Counted from the first letter of the stretch, positions 24,177-33,862 are shown. The stretch: 64,000 nt of DNA from Lysinibacillus xylanilyticus (GCF_001183605.1 NZ_LFXJ01000010.1:434001-498000); one strand, 5' to 3'. A program made the numbers and translations. The notes: generated from the letters alone by a model not told the origin.

Positions 24177-25502
24177 ATGAAGAGAAATTCAGTAATAGAC
24201 GGACAGCATCGAAGTCAATTAGCTCTTTATTTATCACTGCCAATTTTATCGTGGGCATTTTATGATTTTGCGAATACAATATTTTCTTCAAATATTAATA
24301 CTATATTTTTCCCGTTTTATATGGACGAAGTTTTAGGGACGAATGAGGTAATGCAGCAGGTGGCAAGCACGTTTATTTCCTATGCGAATGCCATTGCTAG
24401 CTTCTTTCTTGTCGTTTTTTCGCCACTCTTTGGTGTATGGATTGATAATACGGGCTATAAAAAGAGATTTATAGTGTGGTTTGCATCTATTTCCATCTTC
24501 TTCACTTTTATGATGGGTGTTTTTGCGAATTTACAAACGTCAACAAATTATTCAGGTGTGCCACTTAGTTTATTTTTAGTTGTAGTTAGTTTTATCGTCG
24601 CAAAATTTTTCTTTAATTCAAGTCTAGTGTTCTATGATTCAATGATGAGTGATTTAGGGACAAAAGAAGAAATGCCCCTTATTTCTGGCTATGGGGTAGC
24701 GATTGGTTATCTTGGTACAATTCTTGGACTACTTGTTTATTTGTATGTAGGAAACAGTGGATTCCATCGAGCATTTATTCCAACTGCAATTTTATATTTT
24801 TTATTTTCTTTGCCCTTATTTTTTATTAATAAAGATACACCAATTCCAAGGTCTCAGCGCAAGCCTGTTAAATTTCTAGATGGCTATAAGGAAATTGTTC
24901 AAACCTTTAAAGACATGAAGCAATATAAAACTATTTTCACCTTTATGATTGCTTATTTCTTTTTAAATGATGCCATTGCTACAACCATTGCAATGATGGC
25001 CGTATATGCAACAACGATTGTCGGCTTTACGTCGGGACAATTTATCGTGCTTTATTTAGTGTCTACCGTTTCAACTATTATTGGCTCTTTTGCATTTGGT
25101 TATATTACAAAAGCAATTGGAGCTAAACGTGCGATTACCGTGGTGGCGCTATTAATGATTGTTGCTTTAACATTTGCCGTCTTTGCGACAGAGCAATGGA
25201 TGTTCTGGCTTGCAGGTAGTATGTTTGGCGTATCACTAGGATCCATGTGGGTAACATCGAGAACATATATTATTGAATTGTCTCCAGAAGAAAAACGGGG
25301 TCAGTTCTTTGGCCTATTTGCATTTTCGGGTAAAGTGTCCTCAATTATTGGGCCAGCAGTCTACGGAACGGTCACATTATGGATGAAAGATTACGGAACG
25401 CTAGCAAGTCGTGTTGCTTTATCTACATTAATTGTGATGACGATTATTGGCCTATTGGTGCATCTAAAAGTTAATAGCTCAAAAGTTAGAGATGCCATTT
25501 GA
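24177..25502 (+). CDS. MFS transporter, UMF1 / Atg22-like family
   Basis: This 441-residue carrier has about 12 membrane helices. The first helix segment SWAFYDFANTIFSSNINTIF is the signature of the UMF1 (YxiO) branch of MFS proteins related to the yeast vacuolar amino-acid effluxer Atg22. A typical MFS loop appears as GVWIDNTGYKKRF after helix 2, and the second half has SRTYIIELSPEEKRGQFFGLF. The substrate is unknown. ATG 24177 follows GGGGAGGAGGG. It appears to be transcribed alone. Confidence 0.87.
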   Translation: MKRNSVIDGQHRSQLALYLSLPILSWAFYDFANTIFSSNINTIFFPFYMDEVLGTNEVMQQVASTFISYANAIASFFLVVFSPLFGVWIDNTGYKKRFIVWFASISIFFTFMMGVFANLQTSTNYSGVPLSLFLVVVSFIVAKFFFNSSLVFYDSMMSDLGTKEEMPLISGYGVAIGYLGTILGLLVYLYVGNSGFHRAFIPTAILYFLFSLPLFFINKDTPIPRSQRKPVKFLDGYKEIVQTFKDMKQYKTIFTFMIAYFFLNDAIATTIAMMAVYATTIVGFTSGQFIVLYLVSTVSTIIGSFAFGYITKAIGAKRAITVVALLMIVALTFAVFATEQWMFWLAGSMFGVSLGSMWVTSRTYIIELSPEEKRGQFFGLFAFSGKVSSIIGPAVYGTVTLWMKDYGTLASRVALSTLIVMTIIGLLVHLKVNSSKVRDAI

Positions 25503-25524
25503 AAAAACGTATGCCTATATTTTC

Positions 25525-25652
25525 GTTCAGTTAAGACTCCCACCTCTGAAGGTGGTGAAATGAATGCGGATGTGGTTCTCTTTCAATAAATATCTAAACA
25601 CCTACTGAATGAAATTAAGCATCTGAACGCAATGCCAAGGCGAAATTGATAA
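25525..25652 (+). repeat. Repeat family B-like copy B5, decayed
   Basis: It includes the hairpin motif CCCACCTCTGAAGGTGGTG followed by AAATGAATGCGG, matching 6863-6892 of B1; a decayed left end (TCTTTCAATAAATATC...CTACTGAATGAAA); and a decayed right end GAACGCAATGCCAAGGCG then AAATTGATAA. It abuts the A4 element. Confidence 0.6.
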
Positions 25653-25655
25653 GAG

Positions 25656-25866
25656 TTGATTGGAGTGGAGACTGGACGCCCCCAGGAAGCTCTGCTCTGC
25701 GCGAAAGCGACGCGGCAGCAACAAATGTTCTATCTGTGCGAAAGCGAAGCGGCAGCTACAAATGTTTTCTGTAGCGAAAGCAAAGCGACAGCAACAAATG
25801 TTTACTGTAGCGAAAGCAAAGCGACAGCTACAAAGCGCCCAGTCGGAACGGAAATCAACAACACGT
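25656..25866 (-). repeat. Repeat family A copy A4 carrying four D units
   Basis: Its ends match those of A1 and A2 in reverse orientation: TTGATTGGAGTGGAGACTGG at 25656 and CGGAACGGAAATCAAC at about 25846. The middle is replaced by four 35-36 bp D units with cores GCGAAAGCGACGCGGCAGC, GCGAAAGCGAAGCGGCAGC and two copies of GCGAAAGCAAAGCGACAGC. Each unit can form a small hairpin (for example TGTAGC...GCTACA). Together with B5 it fills the 476-base gap before cheV. Confidence 0.82.
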
Positions 25867-25978
25867 TATGATAGAGCCAAGTTCATGATAAATTTGGAAA
25901 AAGCAAGTAGGAGAAATGTATTGCCTATGATACAATTGAATTATAAATAGAAGTTGAAAAGAAAGGAGCGGGGTAGCT

Positions 25979-26881
25979 TTGGAACATAAAGGTATATTAT
26001 TAGAAAGTGGCACAAATGAGCTAGAAATTGTTGAATTTGAAGTAGCGAACAATAAATTTGGTATTAACGTTATTAAAGTAAAGGAAATTATTCAACCGAT
26101 TCCAGTAACATTTATTCCACACGCGCACCCGCATGTAGAAGGGATTATTCAATTACGAGGTGAGGTTTTACCAGTAGTTGATATGCTCCGAGTATTAGGT
26201 ATTCAAAATGCAGAGCGTAGTCCTCAGCAAAAATATATTGTAGCTGAGTTTAATAAACAGCGCGTAGTATTCCATGTAGATAATGTAACGCAGATCCACC
26301 GTATTTCATGGAATCAAATCGAGAAACCTTCTGATATGTATCAAGGGGGAACATCACAAGTAATAGGTGTTATTAAGCAAAATGAACAGATGATTTTATT
26401 GCTCGATTTCGAAAGAATTATGGTGGATATAAATCCGGATTCGGGTATTAGTGTAGAATCCGTTAAAAAGCTCGGTAAACGTGATCGCTCTGAGAAACGA
26501 ATTTTAATTGCTGAAGATTCACCATTACTACGTAAGCTCTTATTCGATACTATGAAAGAAGCAGGTTATGAGAATGTTGAATTCTTTGAAAACGGCCGTG
26601 ATGCTTATGAATACCTCGAAACTATCATCAAGGGTGGTAGCGAAGTAGCCGAGCATATTCAATTAGTTGTGACGGACATTGAAATGCCACAAATGGATGG
26701 GCATCATTTGACACGTAAAATAAAGGAGCACCCAGACCTCCAAAAGCTTCCTGTCATTATTTTCTCAAGCTTAATTACGGATGATCTTCGTCATAAAGGT
26801 GACCAAGTAGGTGCAGAGGATCAAATTAGTAAGCCTGAAATTGCGGAGCTTATTTTACGAATAGACCAACTTATCTTATAA
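25979..26881 (+). CDS. cheV: Chemotaxis coupling protein CheV
   Basis: CheV couples chemoreceptors to CheA and is involved in adaptation. The 300-residue protein has a CheW-like domain (about 14-155, with GIIQLRGEVLPVVDM) and a response-regulator receiver domain (about 173-300) with acidic pocket E179/D180, phosphoacceptor Asp233 in VTDIEMPQMDG, and the later Ser and Lys positions (IIFSS, QISKPE). Length matches B. subtilis CheV (about 303). TTG 25979 follows AAAGGAG by 10 bases. As in B. subtilis the gene stands apart from the main che operon. The A4/B5 repeats lie right upstream. Confidence 0.95.
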   Translation: MEHKGILLESGTNELEIVEFEVANNKFGINVIKVKEIIQPIPVTFIPHAHPHVEGIIQLRGEVLPVVDMLRVLGIQNAERSPQQKYIVAEFNKQRVVFHVDNVTQIHRISWNQIEKPSDMYQGGTSQVIGVIKQNEQMILLLDFERIMVDINPDSGISVESVKKLGKRDRSEKRILIAEDSPLLRKLLFDTMKEAGYENVEFFENGRDAYEYLETIIKGGSEVAEHIQLVVTDIEMPQMDGHHLTRKIKEHPDLQKLPVIIFSSLITDDLRHKGDQVGAEDQISKPEIAELILRIDQLIL

Positions 26882-26980
26882 AATTTAGTTTTATCGGGGT
26901 TGAACAATAGAAATATAGTTGGAAAAGGTACTTCACAATATTAATAATGGGTATCCTGAAAGTATATTAATAGTTTAAAG

Positions 26981-27016
26981 AAAGTCGGATGCCTCTTTTA
27001 GGCTCCGGCTTTTTTG
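26981..27016 (+). terminator. Terminator after cheV
   Basis: AAAGTCGGATGCC and GGCTCCGGCTTTTTT pair with two imperfect positions. The remainder of the 322-base gap 26882-27203 shows no gene, repeat copy or recognisable RNA motif. Confidence 0.75.
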
Positions 27017-27203
27017 TATAGATAAATGATGCTAGGAACAAAATAATAAGGGCCAATTTGTTGGGGTATGTATTCAACTTTGACTTGAAAGTGAGTATTC
27101 TAACACGTCTATCCGAAAAAATGGGAAGCGCTAAGAGACCGCAGGTTTGTAAGACAAAACAATCAGTAAATACTATGAATGTACGCGTTAAGGAAGTGAT
27201 AAT

Positions 27204-28757
27204 TTGAATGAATTAAAAACTGCTATCATCGATATAGGCTCAAACACCATTCGATTAGTATTGTATCAATACGATAAGGAAGAGGGGCTTCGTGAGATTG
27301 GAAATATTAAAACGGTTGCACGTTTACGTACATATTTACAGCCCTCTGGTGAAATGTCTGAAGAAGGTATACAAGTATTAACAGAAACATTATTGACTTT
27401 TAAAGCAATGCTCGATGATTTTGAAGTGACTGATGTTAAAGCTGCTGCAACAGCTGCTATCCGTCAGGCAACAAATAGAGCAGAAATTATTACTTTAATG
27501 AAAAAACGGACAGGCATTCATATAGAGCTTTTATCTGAAGAAGAAGAGGCATATTATGGCTTTGTTGCTGTAGCGCATTCAGCAGGCACGAAGTCTGCTG
27601 TAACTATCGATATTGGTGGTGGTAGTACAGAAATAACTCTTTTTGAAAATAAAGAACTACAGAAGTCTTATAGTTTTCCTTTTGGTACAGTTTCTTTAAA
27701 GCAACGTTTTGTAAAGGGCGAGATTATGAATGGAAGTGAAAAAAAGGAACTCATTGCTTTCGTTAAAGAACAGTTCAAATCACTTCCATGGATCCAGGAT
27801 ATCGGATTACCGATTATCGCAATTGGTGGTAGTGCTCGAAATATTGCCCAAATTCATCAGCAAAAACATGCATATCCAATAGCAAGTGTACATGGCTACG
27901 AAATGACTAAGGAAAATTTAGATGAGCTCAGTCTGTTTATAGGTAATTTAAGTTTTAATGAATTGAAACAGTTAGATGGTCTTTCGGCAGATCGTGCGGA
28001 TATCATCGCTCCTGCACTAGAGGTTTTCAATGTGTTAATGGAGGTTGTCGGCAGTAAATTGTTCCAGATAACAAAAAAGGGTTTGCGAGAAGGACTCATT
28101 ATACAGCGTATTTTACAAACAGATAAAAGTGCGTTTGATAAGAACAATGTGTTTGAGGGAAACGCTAAAAGATTGGCTCGTCAGTATGGTCGAACTGAAA
28201 AAGAAGTGGACTATTTGACGCGTTTAACGGATCAATTGTACCGTGAATGCTGCCACTTTGGTTATTTACAACATAATCCAAAAGATTTGGAATTATTGGC
28301 GAAAGCAGCAAAGGTTTTTAATATAGGGGAGTATATTGAGTTAAGTTCGGCGAGCCAGCATACCTTTTATTTAATTGCGAACCAATCTATCGATGGGCTA
28401 AATCATAAGGAACGTGTGAAATTAGCACTCTTAGCCTCGTATAAAAATAAAGATTATTATCAGCGATTCGTAGCTCCTTTTACAGAATGGATGAGTCGTG
28501 AGGAATATCGTAAAATACGAGACTTTGGCGCACTTTTAAAATTTGTCTATGCGTTAAATGTATCTAAAAGAAAGATTGTACGTACCATTAAAATGCAAAC
28601 AAAAGAGGATTATGTTCAACTTAACATCTATGTGAAACACAATGCGGCCGCTGAAAAATATCAAGCAAATCGACATAAAAAACATCTAGAACGCGCACTA
28701 AAAATACCTATAAAAATAAACTTTATTGAAGAAGGGTTGAACAATTATGACAACTGA
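27204..28757 (+). CDS. ppx: Exopolyphosphatase, Ppx/GppA family
   Basis: The 517-residue cytoplasmic enzyme cleaves terminal phosphate from polyphosphate (or pppGpp). The actin-like ATPase-fold motifs are present: DIGSNTIRLVLY near 10-21, AAATAAIRQA, and the phosphate loop TIDIGGGSTEITLF near 134-147, with AIGGSARN later. The C-terminal 200 residues correspond to the HD-like domain of long Ppx enzymes. TTG 27204 lies 7 bases after AAGGAAG. Its end overlaps the start of ppk by 11 bases, so synthesis and breakdown of polyphosphate are encoded in one transcript. Confidence 0.93.
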   Translation: MNELKTAIIDIGSNTIRLVLYQYDKEEGLREIGNIKTVARLRTYLQPSGEMSEEGIQVLTETLLTFKAMLDDFEVTDVKAAATAAIRQATNRAEIITLMKKRTGIHIELLSEEEEAYYGFVAVAHSAGTKSAVTIDIGGGSTEITLFENKELQKSYSFPFGTVSLKQRFVKGEIMNGSEKKELIAFVKEQFKSLPWIQDIGLPIIAIGGSARNIAQIHQQKHAYPIASVHGYEMTKENLDELSLFIGNLSFNELKQLDGLSADRADIIAPALEVFNVLMEVVGSKLFQITKKGLREGLIIQRILQTDKSAFDKNNVFEGNAKRLARQYGRTEKEVDYLTRLTDQLYRECCHFGYLQHNPKDLELLAKAAKVFNIGEYIELSSASQHTFYLIANQSIDGLNHKERVKLALLASYKNKDYYQRFVAPFTEWMSREEYRKIRDFGALLKFVYALNVSKRKIVRTIKMQTKEDYVQLNIYVKHNAAAEKYQANRHKKHLERALKIPIKINFIEEGLNNYDN

Positions 28758-30903
28758 AGTTACGAAGAATCAGTTAAGTGAAGGGGATTTAACAGAAACA
28801 CAAAGTCGTTTACTAGAGGAAATCGCTAAGCCACAATACTATAATAATCGTGAATTAAGCTGGCTAGCCTTCAATGAACGAGTTTTAGAGGAAGCAGAGG
28901 ATGTCAATAATCCTCTGCTAGAACGATTGAAGTTTTTAGCAATATTTAGCTCGAATCTAGATGAATTTTTTATGGTGCGTGTTGCGGGTCTACAGGATCA
29001 GGTACGTGCAGGTTTCCATAAGCCTGAAAATAAGTCAGGCTTAACACCAAAAGAACAATTAGCGAAAATTGCAGAGCGAACTCAGGCATTAGTGCGCCGA
29101 CAAACTGAAGTTTATAGACATTTAATATATGATTTATTACCACAACATAATGTACATATCGCAGACATGAAAGACTTAAATAGTACACAGAAAGCATTCG
29201 TCAATGAAATGTTTGCAGAAACCATCTTCCCTGTTTTAACACCTGTAGCTGTAGATGCGTATCGTCCTTTTCCAACTTTGCTAGGTAAAACTTTAAATTT
29301 ACTTGTTTTATTAGAGCAAGATGAAGCAGACTTAGAAAATCGTGAAAAGGTAGCGATCGTACAAGTTCCGTCTGTTTTAGATCGTTATATTAAAGTACCA
29401 TCAGCTGACGGAGAGACAGTAATTGTCTTATTAGAAGACGTGATTGTAGCGCATATCGAAAAGCTCTTTTATGGTTACAGTGTCAAATCAGCACAGGCTT
29501 TCCGTTTGACACGTAATGCTGATTTAACGATTCATGAGGAAGGTGCAAGAGATTTACTTGTAGAAATAGAAAAAGAGCTGAAAAAACGCAAATGGGGTGT
29601 AGGCAGCCGTCTAGAAGTTCGTGAGGGCGAGATGAGCGAGGAAGTTCTTACATACTTACTTGATGAATTTGAAATTGAAGAAACAGATGTCTTTCATATA
29701 GATGGACCGCTAGATTTAACATTTATGTTCTCATTTGTAAAAGGAATATCTGTTGGTCGAGAACATTTAGAATATGAAAGTTTTATTCCACAGCCACCAT
29801 TAGATTTACAATCGGATGAAAATATTTTTGAAAAAGCTCTGCAACAAGATATCTTTTTCCATCACCCATATGAGTCGTTTGCGCCGATTGTAGATTTTAT
29901 CTCAGAAGCGGCCGTTAATCCGAACGTTTTAGCAATCAAACAAACGTTATATCGTGTTAGTGGTAATTCACCTATTATACAAGCATTAAAGCTCGCGGCG
30001 GAAAATGGGAAACAGGTAACAGTGTTAGTTGAATTGAAGGCACGTTTTGATGAAGAAAATAATGTGCTTTGGGCAAAGCAACTTGAGCAAGCTGGCTGCC
30101 TAGTCATTTACGGTATGAATAACTTAAAAACACACTCGAAAATAACGCTTGTTGTAAGCCGTCGAAATGGAAAAATTGAACGTTTTGTACATCTTGGAAC
30201 AGGGAATTATAATGATGCAACTGCAAAGATCTATACAGACATGGGTATAATAACGACAGAAAAGGAATTTGGTATTGATGCTACTAACTTCTTTAACTAT
30301 TTAAGCGGTTATACAGAAAAGCCAACTTTTAATCATTTAGTCGTAGCGCCGTTCGATATTCGAGATGAATTTATCCAATTAATGGATGAAGAAATTGCTT
30401 GTCATAAGGAGCATGGGAATGGTTTTATTCGAGCTAAAATGAATTCACTAACGGACAAAGACTTAATGATGAAGCTGTATGAGGCGTCCATTGCAGGTGT
30501 GAAAGTAGAGCTTATCATTCGTGGTATTTGTTGTATAAGACCAGGAATCCCTGGAATTAGTGAAAACATAACAGTAACGAGTATTGTTGGGCGTTTCCTT
30601 GAGCATTCTCGTATTTATTGGTTCCATCATAATGGTGAAAATAAAGTATACTTATCTTCTGCAGATATGATGACTCGTAATATGATTAAACGAGTAGAAA
30701 TTTTATTCCCTGTATATGCAAGCGAAGCAAAAGCTCGTATTATTAACATCATGAATACACAACTTGAGGATACGGCAAAAGCTCGTATTCAAGACTCCAA
30801 TGGAAAATATCATTATAAAGAGTTTGACCGTGGTGAAGATCCGATTAATAGTCAGGAAATTTTCCTAAAGGATGCACTAAAACCTACGCTAGACGAAGAA
30901 TAA
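28747..30903 (+). CDS. ppk1: Polyphosphate kinase 1
   Basis: This 718-residue enzyme reversibly makes polyphosphate from ATP. It has the N-terminal segment RELSWLAFNERVLEEA (about 36-51), the middle PHP-like region, and the two PLD-like C-terminal domains. The autophosphorylated His lies in NLKTHSKITLVV and the second catalytic His in EHSRIYWFHH; FVHLGTGNYND and NPNVLAIKQTLYR are further hallmarks. ATG 28747 overlaps the end of ppx, indicating translational coupling. A GGDEF/EAL gene follows after 29 bases and is probably in the same transcript. Confidence 0.97.
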   Translation: MTTEVTKNQLSEGDLTETQSRLLEEIAKPQYYNNRELSWLAFNERVLEEAEDVNNPLLERLKFLAIFSSNLDEFFMVRVAGLQDQVRAGFHKPENKSGLTPKEQLAKIAERTQALVRRQTEVYRHLIYDLLPQHNVHIADMKDLNSTQKAFVNEMFAETIFPVLTPVAVDAYRPFPTLLGKTLNLLVLLEQDEADLENREKVAIVQVPSVLDRYIKVPSADGETVIVLLEDVIVAHIEKLFYGYSVKSAQAFRLTRNADLTIHEEGARDLLVEIEKELKKRKWGVGSRLEVREGEMSEEVLTYLLDEFEIEETDVFHIDGPLDLTFMFSFVKGISVGREHLEYESFIPQPPLDLQSDENIFEKALQQDIFFHHPYESFAPIVDFISEAAVNPNVLAIKQTLYRVSGNSPIIQALKLAAENGKQVTVLVELKARFDEENNVLWAKQLEQAGCLVIYGMNNLKTHSKITLVVSRRNGKIERFVHLGTGNYNDATAKIYTDMGIITTEKEFGIDATNFFNYLSGYTEKPTFNHLVVAPFDIRDEFIQLMDEEIACHKEHGNGFIRAKMNSLTDKDLMMKLYEASIAGVKVELIIRGICCIRPGIPGISENITVTSIVGRFLEHSRIYWFHHNGENKVYLSSADMMTRNMIKRVEILFPVYASEAKARIINIMNTQLEDTAKARIQDSNGKYHYKEFDRGEDPINSQEIFLKDALKPTLDEE

Positions 30904-30932
30904 AGCAAACACGCTACTTAGTGAGGGATATA

Positions 30933-32933
30933 ATGAAAAAATATAAAGAGAGTGTAGCGCAATTTGCGGACTATCAATTCATACAACTTAACCCATTTGA
31001 TGCTGTCGTATGTTTGAGAAAAGTTGATACAAAAGCGTTTGAAGTTGTTAATTTTAACGAAAAGCTACCGTCATTTATTAAGCTACAAGATGTGAAAGCC
31101 ACCAACGCAGAACAATTTTTTACGGAGCAATGCTGGCTGCAATTATCGAATATATTACAACAAGAGTTCAATATAGACCAAAGTTTAAAGGAATGTACGG
31201 AGCATAAAGTAAAAACATTTGCTGTTCGTGTACAGCCCTTAGAAAAATCAGTTATAGCAGTTATTCTACGAGAGAAACAGAATGAAGTAGAACCGTATTT
31301 GCAATTTGTGGAACAGCACATAAGTCCGGTATTAACAACTGATTTACAAGGTTGCATTATTCACCAAAACGTTGTTGCCACTTCTCTATTGTCAAAAGAA
31401 CATCAAAGCTTGATAGGTCAAAATATTTTTTCATTATTAGAGAATAAGTATATCAACGAATTTAAATTATTATTTGCAAAAACTATTGAGGGCTCAGCAT
31501 TTGGTATGCCCAAATGCATGTTTAAACGTCAATTGCTAAGTAAAGAACCATTTTATTTAAGAACGCATCCAACGTACTTTAATGGTGAAATTATAGGTGT
31601 ACATTTATTTGTGAAAGATGCCACTTCATTTATGAATGACCATGAGGCCTTTTATTACCTAGCATTAATGGATGAATTAACGGGTATTTGGAATCGCAAG
31701 GCTTTTAAGGAGCACTGGCTTCAGCATTTAAATGATAAAAATCAAAATAAGCAAGTGGCTATTATTTTAGTGGATATTGATCGCTTTAAAAAGTTTAATG
31801 AATCCCTTGGTGAAAGTAAGGGTGATGAGCTTATGCGAATGTTTAGTCATAGACTTCGTGAGCTCTGTTACTCCAAATGCTCGCTTTATCGTTATAATAG
31901 CGATGAGTTTATTTTTGTTCTAAAAGATGCAACCGTCAACAAAATTGAGCATACGGCTAATGCTATTTTAGACGCATTAAAACAGCCATTCATGATTGAT
32001 GAGCAGGAATATTTTATTAGCGTGTCTATTGGTATCTCACTCAGTCCAGCAGATGGCAAGGATTTAGAAACACTTGTACGTAAAGCAGATAAAGCATTGT
32101 TTTCTGTAAAAGAGCATGGGCGTTCACACTACCGTTACTATCGTGAAGATATGACAACTATTTTTCCAAATGAAGCTCTGATGGAGGCCCATTTACGTCG
32201 TGCTATCGAATTTAATGAGCTAAGTATTCATTTACAGCCACAAATGGATTTAACGGATAACAGCATCAATAGCTTTGAGGCGTTATTACGATGGAATAAT
32301 CGGAAATTTGGCTTTGTGTCTCCTGCACAGTTTATACCTATTGCAGAGGCATCAGGCTTAATAATTGAGATAGGTGATTGGATTATTGAAGAGGTGTGTC
32401 GCTATCAAAAAGAGTGGCAGATGAAGGGCTATCGACCAGTACGTATTGCCATCAATATATCACCAAAACAATTTAGAAAAGAAAACTTTGCTCGGAAAAT
32501 TAAAACTGCCTTGAAAAAATATGATGTGCCAGCTGAATTATTAGAGGTGGAAATTACCGAAAGCTCTATGACTAATGTCCATGAAACATTTTCAATTTTA
32601 ACCGAATTGAAGCAACTAGGTGTTTATGTTTCAGTTGATGATTTTGGAACTGGTTATTCATCTTTAAGCTATTTAAAGCGTTATCCGATAGACATTATAA
32701 AAATTGATCAATCATTTATAGCTGATATTACGAAAGATGATAAAAATGAGGCAATTATTAAGGCCATTATTTCAATGTCCCATAATTTGGGGTTAGAGGT
32801 CATCGCTGAAGGGATCGAGGAACCATCACAGGTTGATTTCCTAAAACGTCATTATTGCCAAAAAGGCCAAGGCTTTTTATATAACAAGCCATTACCTGTA
32901 GAAACCATTGTTAATAAATATTTTGTTAGCTAA
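30933..32933 (+). CDS. GGDEF/EAL cyclic-di-GMP protein with PAS-like N-terminus
   Basis: The 666-residue cytoplasmic protein has an N-terminal region of unknown fold (1-110), a PAS-like segment (about 115-235, with QHISPVLTTDLQGCIIHQN), a GGDEF domain (about 240-405) and an EAL domain (about 415-666). The cyclase site is altered: YNSDEF replaces GGDEF, although LTGIWNRKAF and VDIDRFK are intact. The EAL site looks complete (FEALLRW, NISPKQF, EITES, DDFGTGYSSL, KIDQSF, EGIE), so the protein is more likely a phosphodiesterase with a regulatory GGDEF domain. ATG 30933 is preceded by GTGAGGG; the frame could be read from GTG 30921. It is probably in the ppx-ppk operon. Confidence 0.88.
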   Translation: MKKYKESVAQFADYQFIQLNPFDAVVCLRKVDTKAFEVVNFNEKLPSFIKLQDVKATNAEQFFTEQCWLQLSNILQQEFNIDQSLKECTEHKVKTFAVRVQPLEKSVIAVILREKQNEVEPYLQFVEQHISPVLTTDLQGCIIHQNVVATSLLSKEHQSLIGQNIFSLLENKYINEFKLLFAKTIEGSAFGMPKCMFKRQLLSKEPFYLRTHPTYFNGEIIGVHLFVKDATSFMNDHEAFYYLALMDELTGIWNRKAFKEHWLQHLNDKNQNKQVAIILVDIDRFKKFNESLGESKGDELMRMFSHRLRELCYSKCSLYRYNSDEFIFVLKDATVNKIEHTANAILDALKQPFMIDEQEYFISVSIGISLSPADGKDLETLVRKADKALFSVKEHGRSHYRYYREDMTTIFPNEALMEAHLRRAIEFNELSIHLQPQMDLTDNSINSFEALLRWNNRKFGFVSPAQFIPIAEASGLIIEIGDWIIEEVCRYQKEWQMKGYRPVRIAINISPKQFRKENFARKIKTALKKYDVPAELLEVEITESSMTNVHETFSILTELKQLGVYVSVDDFGTGYSSLSYLKRYPIDIIKIDQSFIADITKDDKNEAIIKAIISMSHNLGLEVIAEGIEEPSQVDFLKRHYCQKGQGFLYNKPLPVETIVNKYFVS

Positions 32934-32940
32934 TGAAAAC

Positions 32941-32988
32941 AAAAAAAGTAGCACTTCATCATAGATTGGATGGAGTACTACTTTTTTT
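32941..32988 (+). terminator. Terminator of the ppx-ppk-GGDEF/EAL operon
   Basis: AAAAAAAGTAGCACTTCATC pairs with GATGGAGTACTACTTTTTTT with few mismatches around an 8-base loop. It follows the stop codon by 8 bases. The ~120 bases up to the TetR gene end hold no gene. Confidence 0.88.
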
Positions 32989-33106
32989 ACAATTTAGAGG
33001 ATATCTTAGCAAAACGAAGTATAACCAAAAAGGACATAACCGGATTATATCTTCGGTCAACCCGAATGAACGGAGATACAACCCAAGCACACCCTTTTAA
33101 AATAAG

Positions 33107-33721
33107 CTATTTATTTTTAACTTTTAATCCATCTAACACAATAGCTGTAAATTGCGACATTTCCGCTGATAAATCGAAGTCTTCATTATGAATTAACCAA
33201 TCATAAACATTCGCACGCATACAACGTTGAATAATTACTTGAATTTGACTAACCTCTATATCGTGACGAAACTCTCCAAGTTGAATACCTTCTTCAATGT
33301 AAGTGTTCATAATTTGGAAAATCATTCTTTGTGGATTTATTAAATAATGATCTTGTTCCACTTGATTTGTCATCGCAGCAGTATACACTGTTCGTAATAA
33401 ATCTTTTCCAACAACATTTGTTAAATACTTCATTTGTTCTTGATATAGCAATAAAATTTTTTCACTTGCAGGCAATGAACGATCAATATTTTTTTCCACA
33501 GAGCCATAAAAACTATCTAGCTCCTTAAATTTTTCTAAAATAACATCGTATTTGGATGGGAAATGGGTGTAAAACGTTCCCTTTGATACATTACATGCTT
33601 TAGTAATTTGCTCAACAGATACATGCTCGAATCCATGTTTATTAAATAAATCTAATGAAACTTTGAGTAATTTTTCACGTGTTTCTAATGCCTTTTTTTG
33701 ACGGCTCGTCAATGAATTCAT
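33107..33721 (-). CDS. TetR-family transcriptional regulator
   Basis: The 204-residue repressor has an N-terminal HTH (about 8-60: LEKVSLDLF-like helix LLKVSLDLFNKHGFEHVSV, then EQITKACNVSKGTFYTHF) and an all-helical ligand domain. I start at ATG 33721 because GAAGGG lies 10 bases upstream on this strand; ATG 33757 is in frame but lacks a ribosome site. It is divergent from the hydroxyacid dehydrogenase-mmsA cluster, and the shared promoter region holds a palindromic array at 33831-33859, its likely operator. The ligand is unknown; an acyl-CoA or semialdehyde related to the cluster would fit. Confidence 0.87.
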   Translation of the reverse strand: MNSLTSRQKKALETREKLLKVSLDLFNKHGFEHVSVEQITKACNVSKGTFYTHFPSKYDVILEKFKELDSFYGSVEKNIDRSLPASEKILLLYQEQMKYLTNVVGKDLLRTVYTAAMTNQVEQDHYLINPQRMIFQIMNTYIEEGIQLGEFRHDIEVSQIQVIIQRCMRANVYDWLIHNEDFDLSAEMSQFTAIVLDGLKVKNK

Positions 33722-33795
33722 ACTGGACAATCCCTTCGAGTTAACGTATTCTAACATACTTTTCTGAAAAATATTCTGAAAATATAAAATTTTTT

Positions 33796-33862
33796 GATTG
33801 ACGTAAAGGATTTATTTTTATTATCATTTAATTGACCGCGGTCAATGACTATGGTCAATTAA
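33796..33862 (+). promoter_or_regulatory. Promoter and TetR-type operator array
   Basis: ATTGACCGCGGTCAAT (33831-33846) is a perfect 16-bp palindrome. It runs directly into a second imperfect one, TGACTATGGTCA (33846-33857), so four half-sites of the GGTCAA type occur in 28 bases. A plausible -35/-10 pair (TTGATT or TTGACG near 33795, TATTAT-like near 33818) precedes them, so a bound repressor would block the start of transcription toward 33946 and could also cover the regulator's own promoter. Confidence 0.72.

Noticed and set aside
25656-25950. Open frames across the A4 repeat before cheV
   Set aside because: They follow the D-unit periodicity, start inside the repeat end and lack ribosome sites.
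32970-33191. Open frame starting inside the terminator after the GGDEF/EAL gene
   Set aside because: It starts within the terminator stem and overlaps the end of the TetR gene on the other strand.
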